60,981 nucleotides of DNA from Bacilli bacterium (GTDB taxonomy: Bacteria; Bacillota_I; Bacilli_A; RFN20; CAG-826), in NCBI GenBank assembly GCA_017429285.1, contig JAFRPF010000040.1:1-60981 (forward strand). The letters run 5' to 3'. Under the pieces are notes generated by a model. The model was not told where the DNA came from. It did no database searches and saw only the letters and a program-made list of their open reading frames with translations. The position numbers and the translations under genes were made by a program. Below are positions 18,101-25,183 of the stretch, piece by piece; the stretch's first letter is position 1, and every line of letters starts with the position of its first letter.

Positions 18101-18500
18101 TTATGTAGTTGATAACTTTGTCGCTGATTTCTTAGGTGCATTTACTTGCGATCAAACAGGATTAACTGAACCAGTATTTAAAGAAGGTTGGTCCTGGACT
18201 ATATTAAAAGGTAAATATGAATCTTTAACTTCTGAAGAACAATTAGAATTAAAGAATTATGTAGCAAATGAATTCGGTAATGATGAAGCCAAATGCGTTG
18301 CTAGATATGACTATATTGTTAAGAAATATGGCACGACCAAATATCCAAACTGGATGAATAGAACTATATCTCCAAATGCTAATGTCATGATATTTAAGAC
18401 TGGAACGAATATTGTGTTTATCAATATAATTATTGGCTCGTTATTAGCATTATCAATCGGCTCATTCATCTTCTTCCGTAAGAAAAGAAAAGAATACTAA
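15162..18500 (+). CDS. Large multidomain surface endonuclease
   Basis: A 1112-residue paralogue of the preceding nuclease. After a signal sequence (1-30) comes an endonuclease I domain (about 45-385) with DQEHIWSQSHGF and GSDMHHLQAG in place of the first enzyme's motifs. It continues with a Big_3 domain (about 410-480), a Big_2 domain (about 485-562), a beta-rich module (about 570-735), a second Big_2 (about 745-825), a second copy of the beta-rich module (about 835-970), a C-terminal helical domain containing ARYDYIVKKYG, and a membrane helix with a KKRK stop. It is anchored without an LPXTG motif. The start at ATG 15162 has GAGGTG upstream; a GTG nine bases earlier is less likely. Confidence 0.88.
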   Translation: MKRKTILNGIATLSSATFMVVAGVTAFNGKKDEIAKTEATIPSTDVPTENILLDDCTDEEIIAYYDGLNGLTPSQLSGENLLIQLKSIIRNNVSYYSYGSGVKSAYVVTERDWKNSGPETFSDYDPVTNTIKTINYTEEQNKNPYYHLLYHDYTLVDKTRRSGDGDVSSSSVSYDQEHIWSQSHGFDNSIKANLTGAGSDMHHLQAGAQYGNRYLHSNYSYGFVKNLDWKDSDVPQVEKKNKRGSPLFPRSGDQENKVFEPQDSDKGDIARSLLYMVAAYNNLDGSTPTPEDPALKLVNYIISENNTGYSSDEITNGYYGALEDILAWHYMDPVDEYEIHRNNLIYRNYQHNRNPFIDYPEWVDYIWGRAVYNPTTKQITHESPSGYVDLDYDAINDYRENMKTITKMEITKQPSKTVYYDDETFDATGMEVTVTYDDLTTKDVTDLVSIEVDLTTVGTQTVTVKYKKEVATTTVTVLERTDPVSSVELDKDSLTFRVGDVAFLNPTVLPRSAANKNIVWSSSDNSVVTVENGKLTGTGEGTAVITATSESDSTIYDTCNITISGIRYDLSETTYELVQSNDQIDLERKFIIASSANELVMNNQDSTNRRTYEAFKNEEDKTLDVSDEFAAFTLESGTVEGTYAFKDNESNQYLYANGNGNNYLKSQSEIDEYASFTIDISTDADTGITTTNIYGNGDNPNKYMGFNTPNIISCYSSQKTGANGINLYQQVERTGGDEIHVTGIRLNKTSLILNKGETETLSARVLPGDANNRNFEWTSSAPDVATIDDTGLITAVSVGNTVITATTEEGEFVDACELRVNSESTGTAYYEKISSLNEFEDGNYVIAAYVNENYYALPNAFPTTYGKISSPNAINVTDNKISTSNATNYVVTIETNGSTITISNGTSLLGANASYNLKADGDNTDWTLDVINNKGTFSITCSTGYLLKYQANNQEYGAYKASTAAYYNLELFKYTEGEGDYVVDNFVADFLGAFTCDQTGLTEPVFKEGWSWTILKGKYESLTSEEQLELKNYVANEFGNDEAKCVARYDYIVKKYGTTKYPNWMNRTISPNANVMIFKTGTNIVFINIIIGSLLALSIGSFIFFRKKRKEY

Positions 18501-18518
18501 TTAATTTATTTATAAATT

Positions 18519-18552
18519 AAAAGACCACAGCGTTCAGCGATGTGGTCTTTAT
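18519..18552. terminator. Bidirectional terminator between nuclease and pepC
   Basis: AAAGACCACA (18520-18529) pairs perfectly with TGTGGTCTTT (18541-18550). T-rich or A-rich flanks are present on both sides. Confidence 0.88.
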
Positions 18553-18573
18553 TATCCTTATATAATAATTATA

Positions 18574-19902
18574 TTAATCAGCAAGTGAACCCATTGGATC
18601 CCAAGGTTTAAGTTCTATTGGTTGCTTGTTATAAGCTTTTAATTCATCTTCTGATAGATATTTCTTATTCACTACTGCTTGATAGACAAATTGGTCAAAC
18701 CAACTAGCGGACATGTAATAATATCCGTCTTTTCCGTTAGCGGTGCCCCAGGAATTTTCAATCTTCCATTTTGTGGGTTTGCCGTTTTTAATCGCCACAC
18801 CGGTGATACACATCGCATGGTTCATCGCACTTGCTCTATAATCTAAGGATTCGCCTTTATCCATTTTAAAGCCTAATCCAAATGGGGTTTCATAATCGAA
18901 TAAACGATCATCCCAGAAGCCATTTTCTCTATCTCCTAAGAAAGAGACATCACTACCAAACCAAACGATCTCACCATCTTTAAGTTGTTTAATGATGAGT
19001 TCTTTTAATCTCTTCATTTCTAGATTTAAGTGAGTAACAACTTTACCACCGACAACATTACCTAAATATTTAACTGTATAAGATTTATTAAAGGCTTTTT
19101 CTTTTGTTGGAGCGTTAATAATAGAAACATAATTATCTAATTTATCTCCGATATATTTTTCCTTAAAGGAAAGAGGAGTTAAATTACTAACACGATGATA
19201 TTTTCCATCCTTATCAGTGTATTCAAATTCAAAGCTCTCTGGTGGCACACCATAAGCATCAATTAATAAGAAATAGATTTTCTTTAAAACTTGCTTTTTA
19301 GCTCTATTAACCGCTTCAATACCTTTCTTATTAAATAATTCTTTAGCTTCACTAGCGAACTTTCTAATATTGAAATTAATTAAAGAGGCAGTGTCTCTAG
19401 TGGCAGAACTGGTACATGTTTCTGGGAAGGCATGTTTTGGGCATAAACCATATTTATTAACGACGTTAACAAACATATCCCATTGTCCACCATCACCGAT
19501 ACCATTTTGTAATAAATAAGTTAATGTTCTATCATCATGATCTTTACTGACTAATTCAATAACTGCTTCTAATAAGAAATTACATTTTTCTAAGCGATCA
19601 TAAAAAGCAATATAACTTTGTGATAGTTCAAATGATTCGATATTTAAATCTTTAGCAATCTTTTCTCTTAAGAAATTTGTGGCTGCGAAAATCCAACATC
19701 TACCAGATTGTTTTTGATTAGCGGCGCTTAATGTTTTGATGTTGATATCAAAATCAAAATTAACATCGCTAATTTCATCTTGAGAACGGACCACTGTTGA
19801 AACAGGAGTTTTACTCATCGCATGTCTTAAAATGGTGTTAGAGGAATCTTTATTATATTCTTCTAAGTCTTTTTTGAGATTATTTAATTTAATTTCATCC
19901 AT
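18574..19902 (-). CDS. pepC: Aminopeptidase C (bleomycin hydrolase family C1B)
   Basis: A cytoplasmic papain-like aminopeptidase of 442 residues, the normal length. The catalytic Cys is Cys69 in KQSGRCWIFA, the His lies in SAMNHAMCITG and the Asn in IENSWG. It trims N-terminal residues from imported peptides. No signal peptide is present, and the C-terminus ends in PMGSLAD, consistent with the self-inserting C-terminal arm. Shine-Dalgarno AAGGAAG precedes the start. Confidence 0.95.
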   Translation of the reverse strand: MDEIKLNNLKKDLEEYNKDSSNTILRHAMSKTPVSTVVRSQDEISDVNFDFDINIKTLSAANQKQSGRCWIFAATNFLREKIAKDLNIESFELSQSYIAFYDRLEKCNFLLEAVIELVSKDHDDRTLTYLLQNGIGDGGQWDMFVNVVNKYGLCPKHAFPETCTSSATRDTASLINFNIRKFASEAKELFNKKGIEAVNRAKKQVLKKIYFLLIDAYGVPPESFEFEYTDKDGKYHRVSNLTPLSFKEKYIGDKLDNYVSIINAPTKEKAFNKSYTVKYLGNVVGGKVVTHLNLEMKRLKELIIKQLKDGEIVWFGSDVSFLGDRENGFWDDRLFDYETPFGLGFKMDKGESLDYRASAMNHAMCITGVAIKNGKPTKWKIENSWGTANGKDGYYYMSASWFDQFVYQAVVNKKYLSEDELKAYNKQPIELKPWDPMGSLAD

Positions 19903-19965
19903 AGTTAGTACTTCCTTTATTTCTAAAATATTAAATCATAATTTTTATTATTTGTTTATCAAAAC

Positions 19966-19997
19966 GATAATAAAAACCACGCATTTTAGCGTGGTTT
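19966..19997 (-). terminator. Terminator of the HAD / hypothetical operon
   Basis: AAACCACGC (19974-19982) pairs with GCGTGGTTT (19989-19997); on the minus strand the stem is followed by TTTTTATTAT. Confidence 0.88.
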
Positions 19998-20013
19998 ATA
20001 AGTTTAATAAGAA

Positions 20014-20448
20014 TTATTCAGCTTTTTCTTCTTGAGCAGGAGCTACTTCCACATCGATGATTTCCGCTTCTTTTGCTTCTGCTTTTTCTTCTTCTGCTTC
20101 AAGCTGCGCTAATCTTTGAGCACGTCTCACATTCTTTTCATATTCTCTATCAACTTTGTTGGAGAATAATAATAAGACGATAACAGCGGCTAAAGAGGCA
20201 ATCGCTAAGATAATTAATCCCCAACCGAGGAAATCTAATCCGAACTTCTTCGCGAAATCAAGATTCACTTTTACTAAACCTTCATTCGTGGCTTTAATTG
20301 GTAAGTTCTCTGCAACTAAGCCAAGAACGATATAAGTGATACCCCAAATACCCACGAGGCAACATAGTGTATACCAAACTAATTCAAATGGGTGTAAAGG
20401 TAATTTCTTTTTATTATTCTTTTTGCTTGGATCTTTAATTTTACTCAT
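20014..20448 (-). CDS. Unrecognised two-helix membrane protein
   Basis: A 144-residue protein I do not recognise. A lysine-rich N-terminus (residues 7-15) precedes two hydrophobic helices (about 24-45 and 73-97) separated by about 27 residues. The C-terminal 40 residues are highly charged and Glu/Ala-rich, likely a helix in the cytoplasm. It is the last gene of an apparent operon with the HAD phosphatase and the 281-residue protein, 18 nt after the latter, and is followed by a strong terminator. Shine-Dalgarno AAGGAG precedes the ATG. Confidence 0.75.
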   Translation of the reverse strand: MSKIKDPSKKNNKKKLPLHPFELVWYTLCCLVGIWGITYIVLGLVAENLPIKATNEGLVKVNLDFAKKFGLDFLGWGLIILAIASLAAVIVLLLFSNKVDREYEKNVRRAQRLAQLEAEEEKAEAKEAEIIDVEVAPAQEEKAE

Positions 20449-20466
20449 GAGTATTTCTCCTTTTTA

Positions 20467-21312
20467 TTAAGCTTGTGGTTCTGGTTTTTTATTAGTTAAT
20501 TCCACCATTTGTTTAAAGAGAGCTTCATAGCAAGCTTTCCATTGTGGTTCAACCTTCGCCACATATTCATTTAAACGTTTATTTAAATCATCAAAAATAT
20601 CTTTAAAAGATCTATCATTTCTTCTATCTCTTCTACCTTCGGTATTTTCGATAACTTCGTTAACGAAATCTAATAAATCTAATGTTTCGTTATCTGTGCA
20701 GTGAGCGTGAGCACGAGAGAATCTTAACATAGAGGCCATTTTAGAAATTTCATTTTGAACGATGAAATTAGATTGTGGGGTTGGTTGGCCATTACTTTCA
20801 CCCATCACCTTTTGGAATTCACCGAATGATTTTTGGAAATCTCTCATCACTAACATAGCGATAATGCTTCTGGTCATTCTTTCATCTAAAACGATTAATT
20901 TGACCATATCTTCATCGGTTTCATTTTTGCTTCTGGCGTAGTTCATATATCCATAAAGGATATCTCTTACTGATTCTTGTAAGCCAACGACTTCATCAAA
21001 TAATTTGACGTGTTGAGTGTGGTCCACTCTTACTTTGCCATCTTCAGTAATCTTGATGATTGTGCTATCTGGGCCATAGAAATCATTAATGAATTCTTCT
21101 AATTTTTCTTTGATTTTATCGCCTTGTTCTTTGTTGTTTTCTAAGAAATTGCCTAAAGCGCTACCTTTTTCTAAACCCTTGGTTAAGACATTTTTTCTAG
21201 TTTCATATAATTCCTTAGAATGTTCTCTATCAATCGCATATTCAAGAGTGTCTCTTAAATTTAATAAGTAGTGATAGATATTAAAGATGTATTGATTTGT
21301 TCCGTTTAACAT
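20467..21312 (-). CDS. Unrecognised helical cytoplasmic protein
   Basis: A 281-residue protein without signal or membrane segments and with no motif I can name. It is almost entirely charged and predicted helical: RDTLEYAIDREHSKELYETR near the N-terminus, KIKEKLEEFINDFY, and an Arg/Asp-rich stretch (TEGRRDRRNDRSFKDIFDDL) near residue 230. It lies 2 nt after the HAD gene and 18 nt before the two-helix protein. Shine-Dalgarno GGAG (AAAGGAG) lies in the end of the HAD gene. A structural or scaffold role with the membrane protein is possible but only inferred from context. Confidence 0.75.
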   Translation of the reverse strand: MLNGTNQYIFNIYHYLLNLRDTLEYAIDREHSKELYETRKNVLTKGLEKGSALGNFLENNKEQGDKIKEKLEEFINDFYGPDSTIIKITEDGKVRVDHTQHVKLFDEVVGLQESVRDILYGYMNYARSKNETDEDMVKLIVLDERMTRSIIAMLVMRDFQKSFGEFQKVMGESNGQPTPQSNFIVQNEISKMASMLRFSRAHAHCTDNETLDLLDFVNEVIENTEGRRDRRNDRSFKDIFDDLNKRLNEYVAKVEPQWKACYEALFKQMVELTNKKPEPQA

Positions 21313-21314
21313 AG

Positions 21315-22160
21315 TTACTTTTCTCCTTTCAATACAAGCTTGTCTAACTTATAGACACGTGTGACTATATGTTTTGCGTATTTCTTCACACTCGGATAGG
21401 AATGCGCCATACAATAACTGTTTTCATGAAATTTTTGAAACATTGCAATGTCATTACCACTATCGCCGATGACATAGACATCTTCTTTAGCGATATTTAA
21501 GGCTTTACAATATTCCTCAACACCTTCACCTTTATTGCAACCTTTTGGGGTTAACTCATTAACGATGAGGCTCCATGATGATTCAATCTCGGGGTATTTT
21601 TCACGAAGTTCTTTATTAATTTCTTTACTAAGAACTCCTTTCTTCTTACCAAATCCGAAGAAAGTCATCACTTTATAGACTTTACCATTTTCTAATAAAT
21701 TTAGAAATAATTTATTATCGATTTCTACTCTTTCGCGGTATTTAAATTGGAATATTTGCCATAATTTATACATAAATAATAAAAACCAACTTAATCTACC
21801 AGGATCATAAACCACACAAGGATGTCCTTCTGCGGTTAACATAATGCCTCTTGGTTTATATTTAGCATCCACTTGATGGAAGATTTCACTTAATTCTTTA
21901 TTATTCATCCAAGTATGCTTAATACATTTTCCATCCGCAAATATTAAAGATGATGTACAAGGCATATAATCAAAGGGCCTTTGTATTTCTTTTTCTAACT
22001 TTTGAACAAATTCTAAACTTCTAGAAGTAATTAGAACTACTCTATTACCCGCGTCGATCCAGCGTCTTAAAAAACGAACATTTCTTTTTGAAATGCATCT
22101 AGATAATCTACGAGGGTAGAATAATGTACCATCTAAGTCGACCGCTAATAATTTAGGCAT
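21315..22160 (-). CDS. Cof-type HAD family phosphatase
   Basis: A 281-residue HAD hydrolase of the Cof/IIB subgroup, which dephosphorylates sugar phosphates or related metabolites. Motif I is AVDLDGTLF (Asp8 nucleophile, Asp10), motif II is LITSRS near residue 47, and motif IV is VYVIGDSGNDIAMF near 230. The C2-type cap lies between them. The substrate cannot be predicted. It is the first gene of a three-gene operon. TATAAT lies only 6 nt before the ATG with TTTACA 16 nt upstream and no Shine-Dalgarno, indicating a leaderless transcript. Confidence 0.88.
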   Translation of the reverse strand: MPKLLAVDLDGTLFYPRRLSRCISKRNVRFLRRWIDAGNRVVLITSRSLEFVQKLEKEIQRPFDYMPCTSSLIFADGKCIKHTWMNNKELSEIFHQVDAKYKPRGIMLTAEGHPCVVYDPGRLSWFLLFMYKLWQIFQFKYRERVEIDNKLFLNLLENGKVYKVMTFFGFGKKKGVLSKEINKELREKYPEIESSWSLIVNELTPKGCNKGEGVEEYCKALNIAKEDVYVIGDSGNDIAMFQKFHENSYCMAHSYPSVKKYAKHIVTRVYKLDKLVLKGEK

Positions 22161-22166
22161 AGCCTT

Positions 22167-22194
22167 ATTATACGCACTTGTTCGCGCATGTAAA
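22167..22194 (-). promoter_or_regulatory. Promoter for a leaderless HAD operon mRNA
   Basis: TTTACA (22194-22189), 16 nt, TATAAT (22172-22167). The ATG at 22160 begins 7 nt from the -10 end, where transcription would be expected to start. Confidence 0.75.
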
Positions 22195-22222
22195 AGAAAA
22201 AGCGAACTCTAATGAGCTCGCT
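22192..22222 (-). terminator. Terminator of hpf
   Basis: AGCGAACTC (22201-22209) pairs with GAGCTCGCT (22214-22222) with a 4-nt loop and one mismatch; TTTTTCTTTT follows on the minus strand. Confidence 0.85.
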
Positions 22223-22240
22223 TATTGAATTTAAGTTATT

Positions 22241-22792
22241 TTATTTAATTGGGTTCTCCGCTTGGATGACTCCATATCCGCCATCTCTTCTATTATAAAC
22301 AACGGAAATTCGATCATCTTCTTTATCCAAATATAAGAAGAAGTCATGACCTAATGCTTGCATACGAGTAATCGCTTCTTCAATATCCATCGCGGTTAAA
22401 TAATAAGATTTAGCTCTAACCACAACATCTTTTTCTTCTGGTTCTTTTTCCGCTTCGATATTTTCAAAATCGATAGCTTCGCCTAAAGACATTCTGTTGT
22501 TACTTCTATCCATACGAGTTTTAATCTTTCTCATCTGGCCTTCTAATCTATCAACAGCGATATCTAAAGCAGCATATAAATCTGGATTACTAACTTCTGC
22601 ACGTAGAGGCATTTGTGGCAAGAAAATTGTCACTTCAATCCTTTGTTCTAACTCATGTGCGCTACAAACAACGCGGCATTCTACTTCATCATTAATGAGG
22701 AAGTATTTGTCCATCTTTTTCAGTTTCTTTTCGATGGCAGCCGAAATCCCTTCAGTGATCTTAATGTTTTTTCCGATAATTTGGTACTTCAT
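22241..22792 (-). CDS. hpf: Ribosome hibernation promoting factor, long form
   Basis: Long HPF dimerises 70S ribosomes into inactive 100S particles in stationary phase. The 183-residue protein has the N-terminal HPF/RaiA domain (residues 1-100; MKYQIIGKNIKITEGI, then basic helices) and the C-terminal dimerisation domain (about 122-180; VVRAKSYYLTAMDIEEAITRMQALGHDFFLY). A strong Shine-Dalgarno (GGGAGG) precedes the start, and TATAAT lies about 40 nt upstream, next to the metK terminator. It is transcribed alone. Confidence 0.95.
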   Translation of the reverse strand: MKYQIIGKNIKITEGISAAIEKKLKKMDKYFLINDEVECRVVCSAHELEQRIEVTIFLPQMPLRAEVSNPDLYAALDIAVDRLEGQMRKIKTRMDRSNNRMSLGEAIDFENIEAEKEPEEKDVVVRAKSYYLTAMDIEEAITRMQALGHDFFLYLDKEDDRISVVYNRRDGGYGVIQAENPIK

Positions 22793-22845
22793 ATGTTATC
22801 CTCCCTTCCCAAATATAGAGAGCTATATCATCACTTATATTATAA

Positions 22846-22879
22846 AAGAAAAAATCCCATTGTTCACTATGAACAACGA
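22846..22879 (-). terminator. Terminator of metK
   Basis: TTGTTCA (22860-22866) and TGAACAA (22870-22876) form a perfect 7-bp stem that can be extended by 2 to 3 weaker pairs; GATTTTTTCTTTT follows on the minus strand. Confidence 0.75.
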
Positions 22880-22902
22880 AATTTTGTCTCATTTTTTAAT
22901 TA

Positions 22903-24069
22903 TTAATTTAATAATTTCTTTATTTCTTCTACTTTATCTAATTTTTCCCATGGAAGATCTAAGTCAGGTCTACCTAAATGACCATAATTAGATAAATCTT
23001 GATATTTGAAACTTGGTTTAGTTAAAGAGAAGTTTTTGATAATCATTCCAGGTCTACAATCAAATAACCTATAAATAATATCTAAAATCTTATCATCGGC
23101 GTATTTTGCGGTGTGATAAGTTTTAATTCCGATTGATATTGGCTCAGCAACACCAATCGCATATGCTAATTGAACTTGTAATCTATCAGCTACACCAGCG
23201 GCTACTAAATTTTTAGCAATATATCTCGCCATATAGGCAGCACTTCTATCAACTTTGGAAGGATCTTTTCCAGAGAAAGCGCCACCACCATGTTCCGCGG
23301 TTCCCCCATAAGTATCAACAATAATTTTTCTTCCCGTTAAGCCTGTATCACCAGCTGGTCCACCAATAACAAATCGACCTGTTGGATTGATTAAATATTT
23401 GAAATCTGAATTTAAACCGAATGATTTAACGACTTTTTGCATGATATTTTGATGAATATATCTCTTGAACTCTTCTAAATCAATTCCATCATCATGTTGA
23501 ACAGACATAAGGACTGTATCCACCCTAATATGCTTTGGATCACTATAATCAATAGTCACTTGAGACTTCATATCCGGACGTGCATGTAAGAATTTTCCGC
23601 TTTTTCTTTGAGCGGTCGCTTCTCTTACTAATTTATGAGCCATTGAAATAGCTAGAGGCATATATCCTTTAGTCTCGTTTGTAGCGTAGCCAAACATAAT
23701 TCCTTGGTCTCCAGCCCCTTGTTCTTCTGGAGATTTTTTATCAACACCTTGATTAATATCAGGACTTTGCTCTTTAACCTTCACTAAAACATTTACGGTA
23801 TGGTAATCAGTTCCTAATTCTTCTCTATCATATCCGATGTTTTTAAGAACATCTTTAACGATAGCTTTATAATCGGGTTTGCATTTAGAAGTAATTTCTC
23901 CAGCGATGATAATGTCGTTATTCGTGGCAAACACTTCACAAGCAACATGTGATTTTGGATCTTCTTTTAAACATGCATCTAAAATAGCGTCACTAATTTG
24001 ATCGCATACTTTGTCTGGGTGACCTTCACTAACAGATTCACTAGTGAATAAAATTTTTCTTTCTTTCAT
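22903..24069 (-). CDS. metK: S-adenosylmethionine synthetase
   Basis: MetK makes SAM from methionine and ATP. The 388-residue protein is of family length and shows SVSEGHPDKVCDQISDAILD at residues 11-30 (ATP-binding), GAGDQGIMFGYA and GGGAFSGKDPSKVDRSAAY (the P-loop-like GGGAFSGKD). SAM supply here matters for the radical-SAM enzyme MiaB encoded in the same window. The gene is preceded by a SAM-I-type riboswitch with its own terminator (24086-24236). Shine-Dalgarno AGGAAG. Confidence 0.97.
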   Translation of the reverse strand: MKERKILFTSESVSEGHPDKVCDQISDAILDACLKEDPKSHVACEVFATNNDIIIAGEITSKCKPDYKAIVKDVLKNIGYDREELGTDYHTVNVLVKVKEQSPDINQGVDKKSPEEQGAGDQGIMFGYATNETKGYMPLAISMAHKLVREATAQRKSGKFLHARPDMKSQVTIDYSDPKHIRVDTVLMSVQHDDGIDLEEFKRYIHQNIMQKVVKSFGLNSDFKYLINPTGRFVIGGPAGDTGLTGRKIIVDTYGGTAEHGGGAFSGKDPSKVDRSAAYMARYIAKNLVAAGVADRLQVQLAYAIGVAEPISIGIKTYHTAKYADDKILDIIYRLFDCRPGMIIKNFSLTKPSFKYQDLSNYGHLGRPDLDLPWEKLDKVEEIKKLLN

Positions 24070-24085
24070 ATCTATTTACTTCCTA

Positions 24086-24118
24086 TAAAAAATGCCCTCC
24101 CATAACATGGAAAGGCAT
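24086..24118 (-). terminator. Riboswitch-controlled terminator before metK
   Basis: Minus-strand AUGCCUUUCCAU / AUGGGAGGGCAU with a 3-nt loop, then UUUUUU. Part of its 3' arm (GUUAUGGG) is complementary to the P4 loop of the upstream aptamer. Confidence 0.85.
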
Positions 24119-24134
24119 AATAATTCTTCCTTTA

Positions 24135-24236
24135 CTCATCGTTCAAGGTTATGGGACCTTGCTAGAGAAGAGCACTTACTCACTTCTGAGAGTTGCTACT
24201 GTGATCTTGCATCTCTATTTCACAGTTCTTGATAAG
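24135..24236 (-). promoter_or_regulatory. SAM-I-type (S-box) riboswitch aptamer upstream of metK
   Basis: On the minus strand: P1 CUUAUC / GAUGAG (24236-24231 with 24140-24135), the conserved AUCAAGA, P2 CUGUGA / UCACAG, a GCAAC segment matching the canonical GGCAACC, P3 ACUC / GAGU, a J3/4 with GUGCU as in S-boxes, and P4 CAAGG / CCUUG. The P2 loop UAGAGA is complementary to UCUCUA in J3/4, the expected pseudoknot. It is compact compared with textbook S-boxes, and the usual GAUGAAACC is replaced. The P4 loop CCCAUAAC can pair with GUUAUGGG of the terminator, giving an antiterminator. Confidence 0.85.
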
Positions 24237-24243
24237 CGTATTT

Positions 24244-24249
24244 ATTATA
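24244..24249 (-). promoter_or_regulatory. -10 box of the metK riboswitch transcript
   Basis: TATAAT on the minus strand, 7 nt before the P1 stem of the aptamer. No convincing -35 was seen in the very AT-rich upstream sequence. Confidence 0.5.
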
Positions 24250-24281
24250 ATAAAAAGATATATAAAAAGATATAAGAATTT

Positions 24282-24309
24282 TGTAAAAATAAAACTAGGT
24301 TTCCCTAGT
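24282..24309 (-). terminator. Terminator of the pduL-TSCPD operon
   Basis: ACTAGG / CCTAGT with a GAAA tetraloop (24294-24309), followed on the minus strand by TTTATTTTT. Confidence 0.85.
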
Positions 24310-24310
24310 C

Positions 24311-24565
24311 TTACATTCCTTTTAAACCAATTGCAAGTTGATCTGGGCAACTGGTATCACCATATCTACTACCACGGCATTTGATTCCTTCAAGTTTTTT
24401 AATGACAGCATCAACTTTCATGCCTTCGATAAGACGGCATAAACCTTGAAGATTACCCATACAACCACCGATGACTTTAGCGTTAACGATAATATCATTA
24501 TCATCAACTTCTAATATCATCTCTCTGGAGCAGACATTTTGAGGTTTGATATTAATAGTTTTCAT
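24311..24565 (-). CDS. TSCPD domain protein (TIGR03905-like)
   Basis: An 84-residue protein with the name-giving TSCPD motif at residues 71-75, GGCMGNLQG at 33-41 and GIKCRG at 60-65. The same fold occurs at the C-terminus of vitamin B12-dependent ribonucleotide reductases; the stand-alone form is of unknown function and its conserved cysteines suggest metal binding. Its start overlaps the pduL stop (TAATG), so the two are translationally coupled. Confidence 0.88.
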   Translation of the reverse strand: MKTINIKPQNVCSREMILEVDDNDIIVNAKVIGGCMGNLQGLCRLIEGMKVDAVIKKLEGIKCRGSRYGDTSCPDQLAIGLKGM

Positions 24566-25167
24566 TATTTAACTAATTTCCCGTAAACGGTTCCACTTGC
24601 ACAAGCAGCGTTACTTTCATCAGTATCGATGTGAGCGGCTAAAGCGAAATCTTCTCTCACTCTAACGACGACATCACCAAAGGTGAGACTTCTTTCAGGT
24701 GTATTAAGTTCTAATTTCACAATGTCACCATTTTTAACACCGAATTCTTCGGCATCCGCTGGTGTCATATGAATGTGTCTTTTAGCCACAATAACACCTT
24801 CAGATAATTCTACTTCTCCGCATGGACCCACTAATTTACAAGCACCACTACCTTTTGTATCTCCGCTTTCTCTAATTGGAGCATTGATACCAACACTTCT
24901 AGCGTCAGTCGCGGATAATTCGACTTGATCAGCCTTACGACATGGACCTAAGATGGAAACGTTTTTTAAAACGGCTTCGATTTTTTGTCCTGTAGCTTTA
25001 TCAGTTTTATAACCGACAACATTAACTCTTTGTTTGCTAACAAATTGTCCAGGTTGAGAGAGCATCGCTCTTACTTCTAATTCAGCGCCTTTACCAAATA
25101 AAACTTCTAATGTTTCTTTTGTGACATGGACGTGTCTAGCGCTTGTTTCTACTAAAATTTCTTTCAT
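24565..25167 (-). CDS. pduL: PduL-type phosphate acyltransferase (phosphotransacetylase)
   Basis: PduL interconverts acyl-CoA and acyl phosphate. Two zinc-binding repeats are seen: SARHVHVT at 9-16 and AKRHIHMTP at 128-136, with MLSQPGQF at 35-42. The 200-residue form begins directly with the first catalytic repeat, without the N-terminal encapsulation peptide of microcompartment PduL, and no shell genes are near. It therefore most likely serves as the housekeeping Pta for acetate formation and ATP production through acetate kinase. Promoter, inverted repeat and Shine-Dalgarno AAGGAAG lie upstream. Confidence 0.9.
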   Translation of the reverse strand: MKEILVETSARHVHVTKETLEVLFGKGAELEVRAMLSQPGQFVSKQRVNVVGYKTDKATGQKIEAVLKNVSILGPCRKADQVELSATDARSVGINAPIRESGDTKGSGACKLVGPCGEVELSEGVIVAKRHIHMTPADAEEFGVKNGDIVKLELNTPERSLTFGDVVVRVREDFALAAHIDTDESNAACASGTVYGKLVK

Positions 25168-25183
25168 ATAAGTTACTTCCTTT

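Noticed and set aside
22497-22991. Plus-strand frame of 164 codons over hpf and the metK end
   Set aside because: It runs against two well-supported genes and a terminator, with no start signal.
24565-25167. PduL as part of a bacterial microcompartment
   Set aside because: No N-terminal encapsulation peptide and no shell-protein genes nearby.
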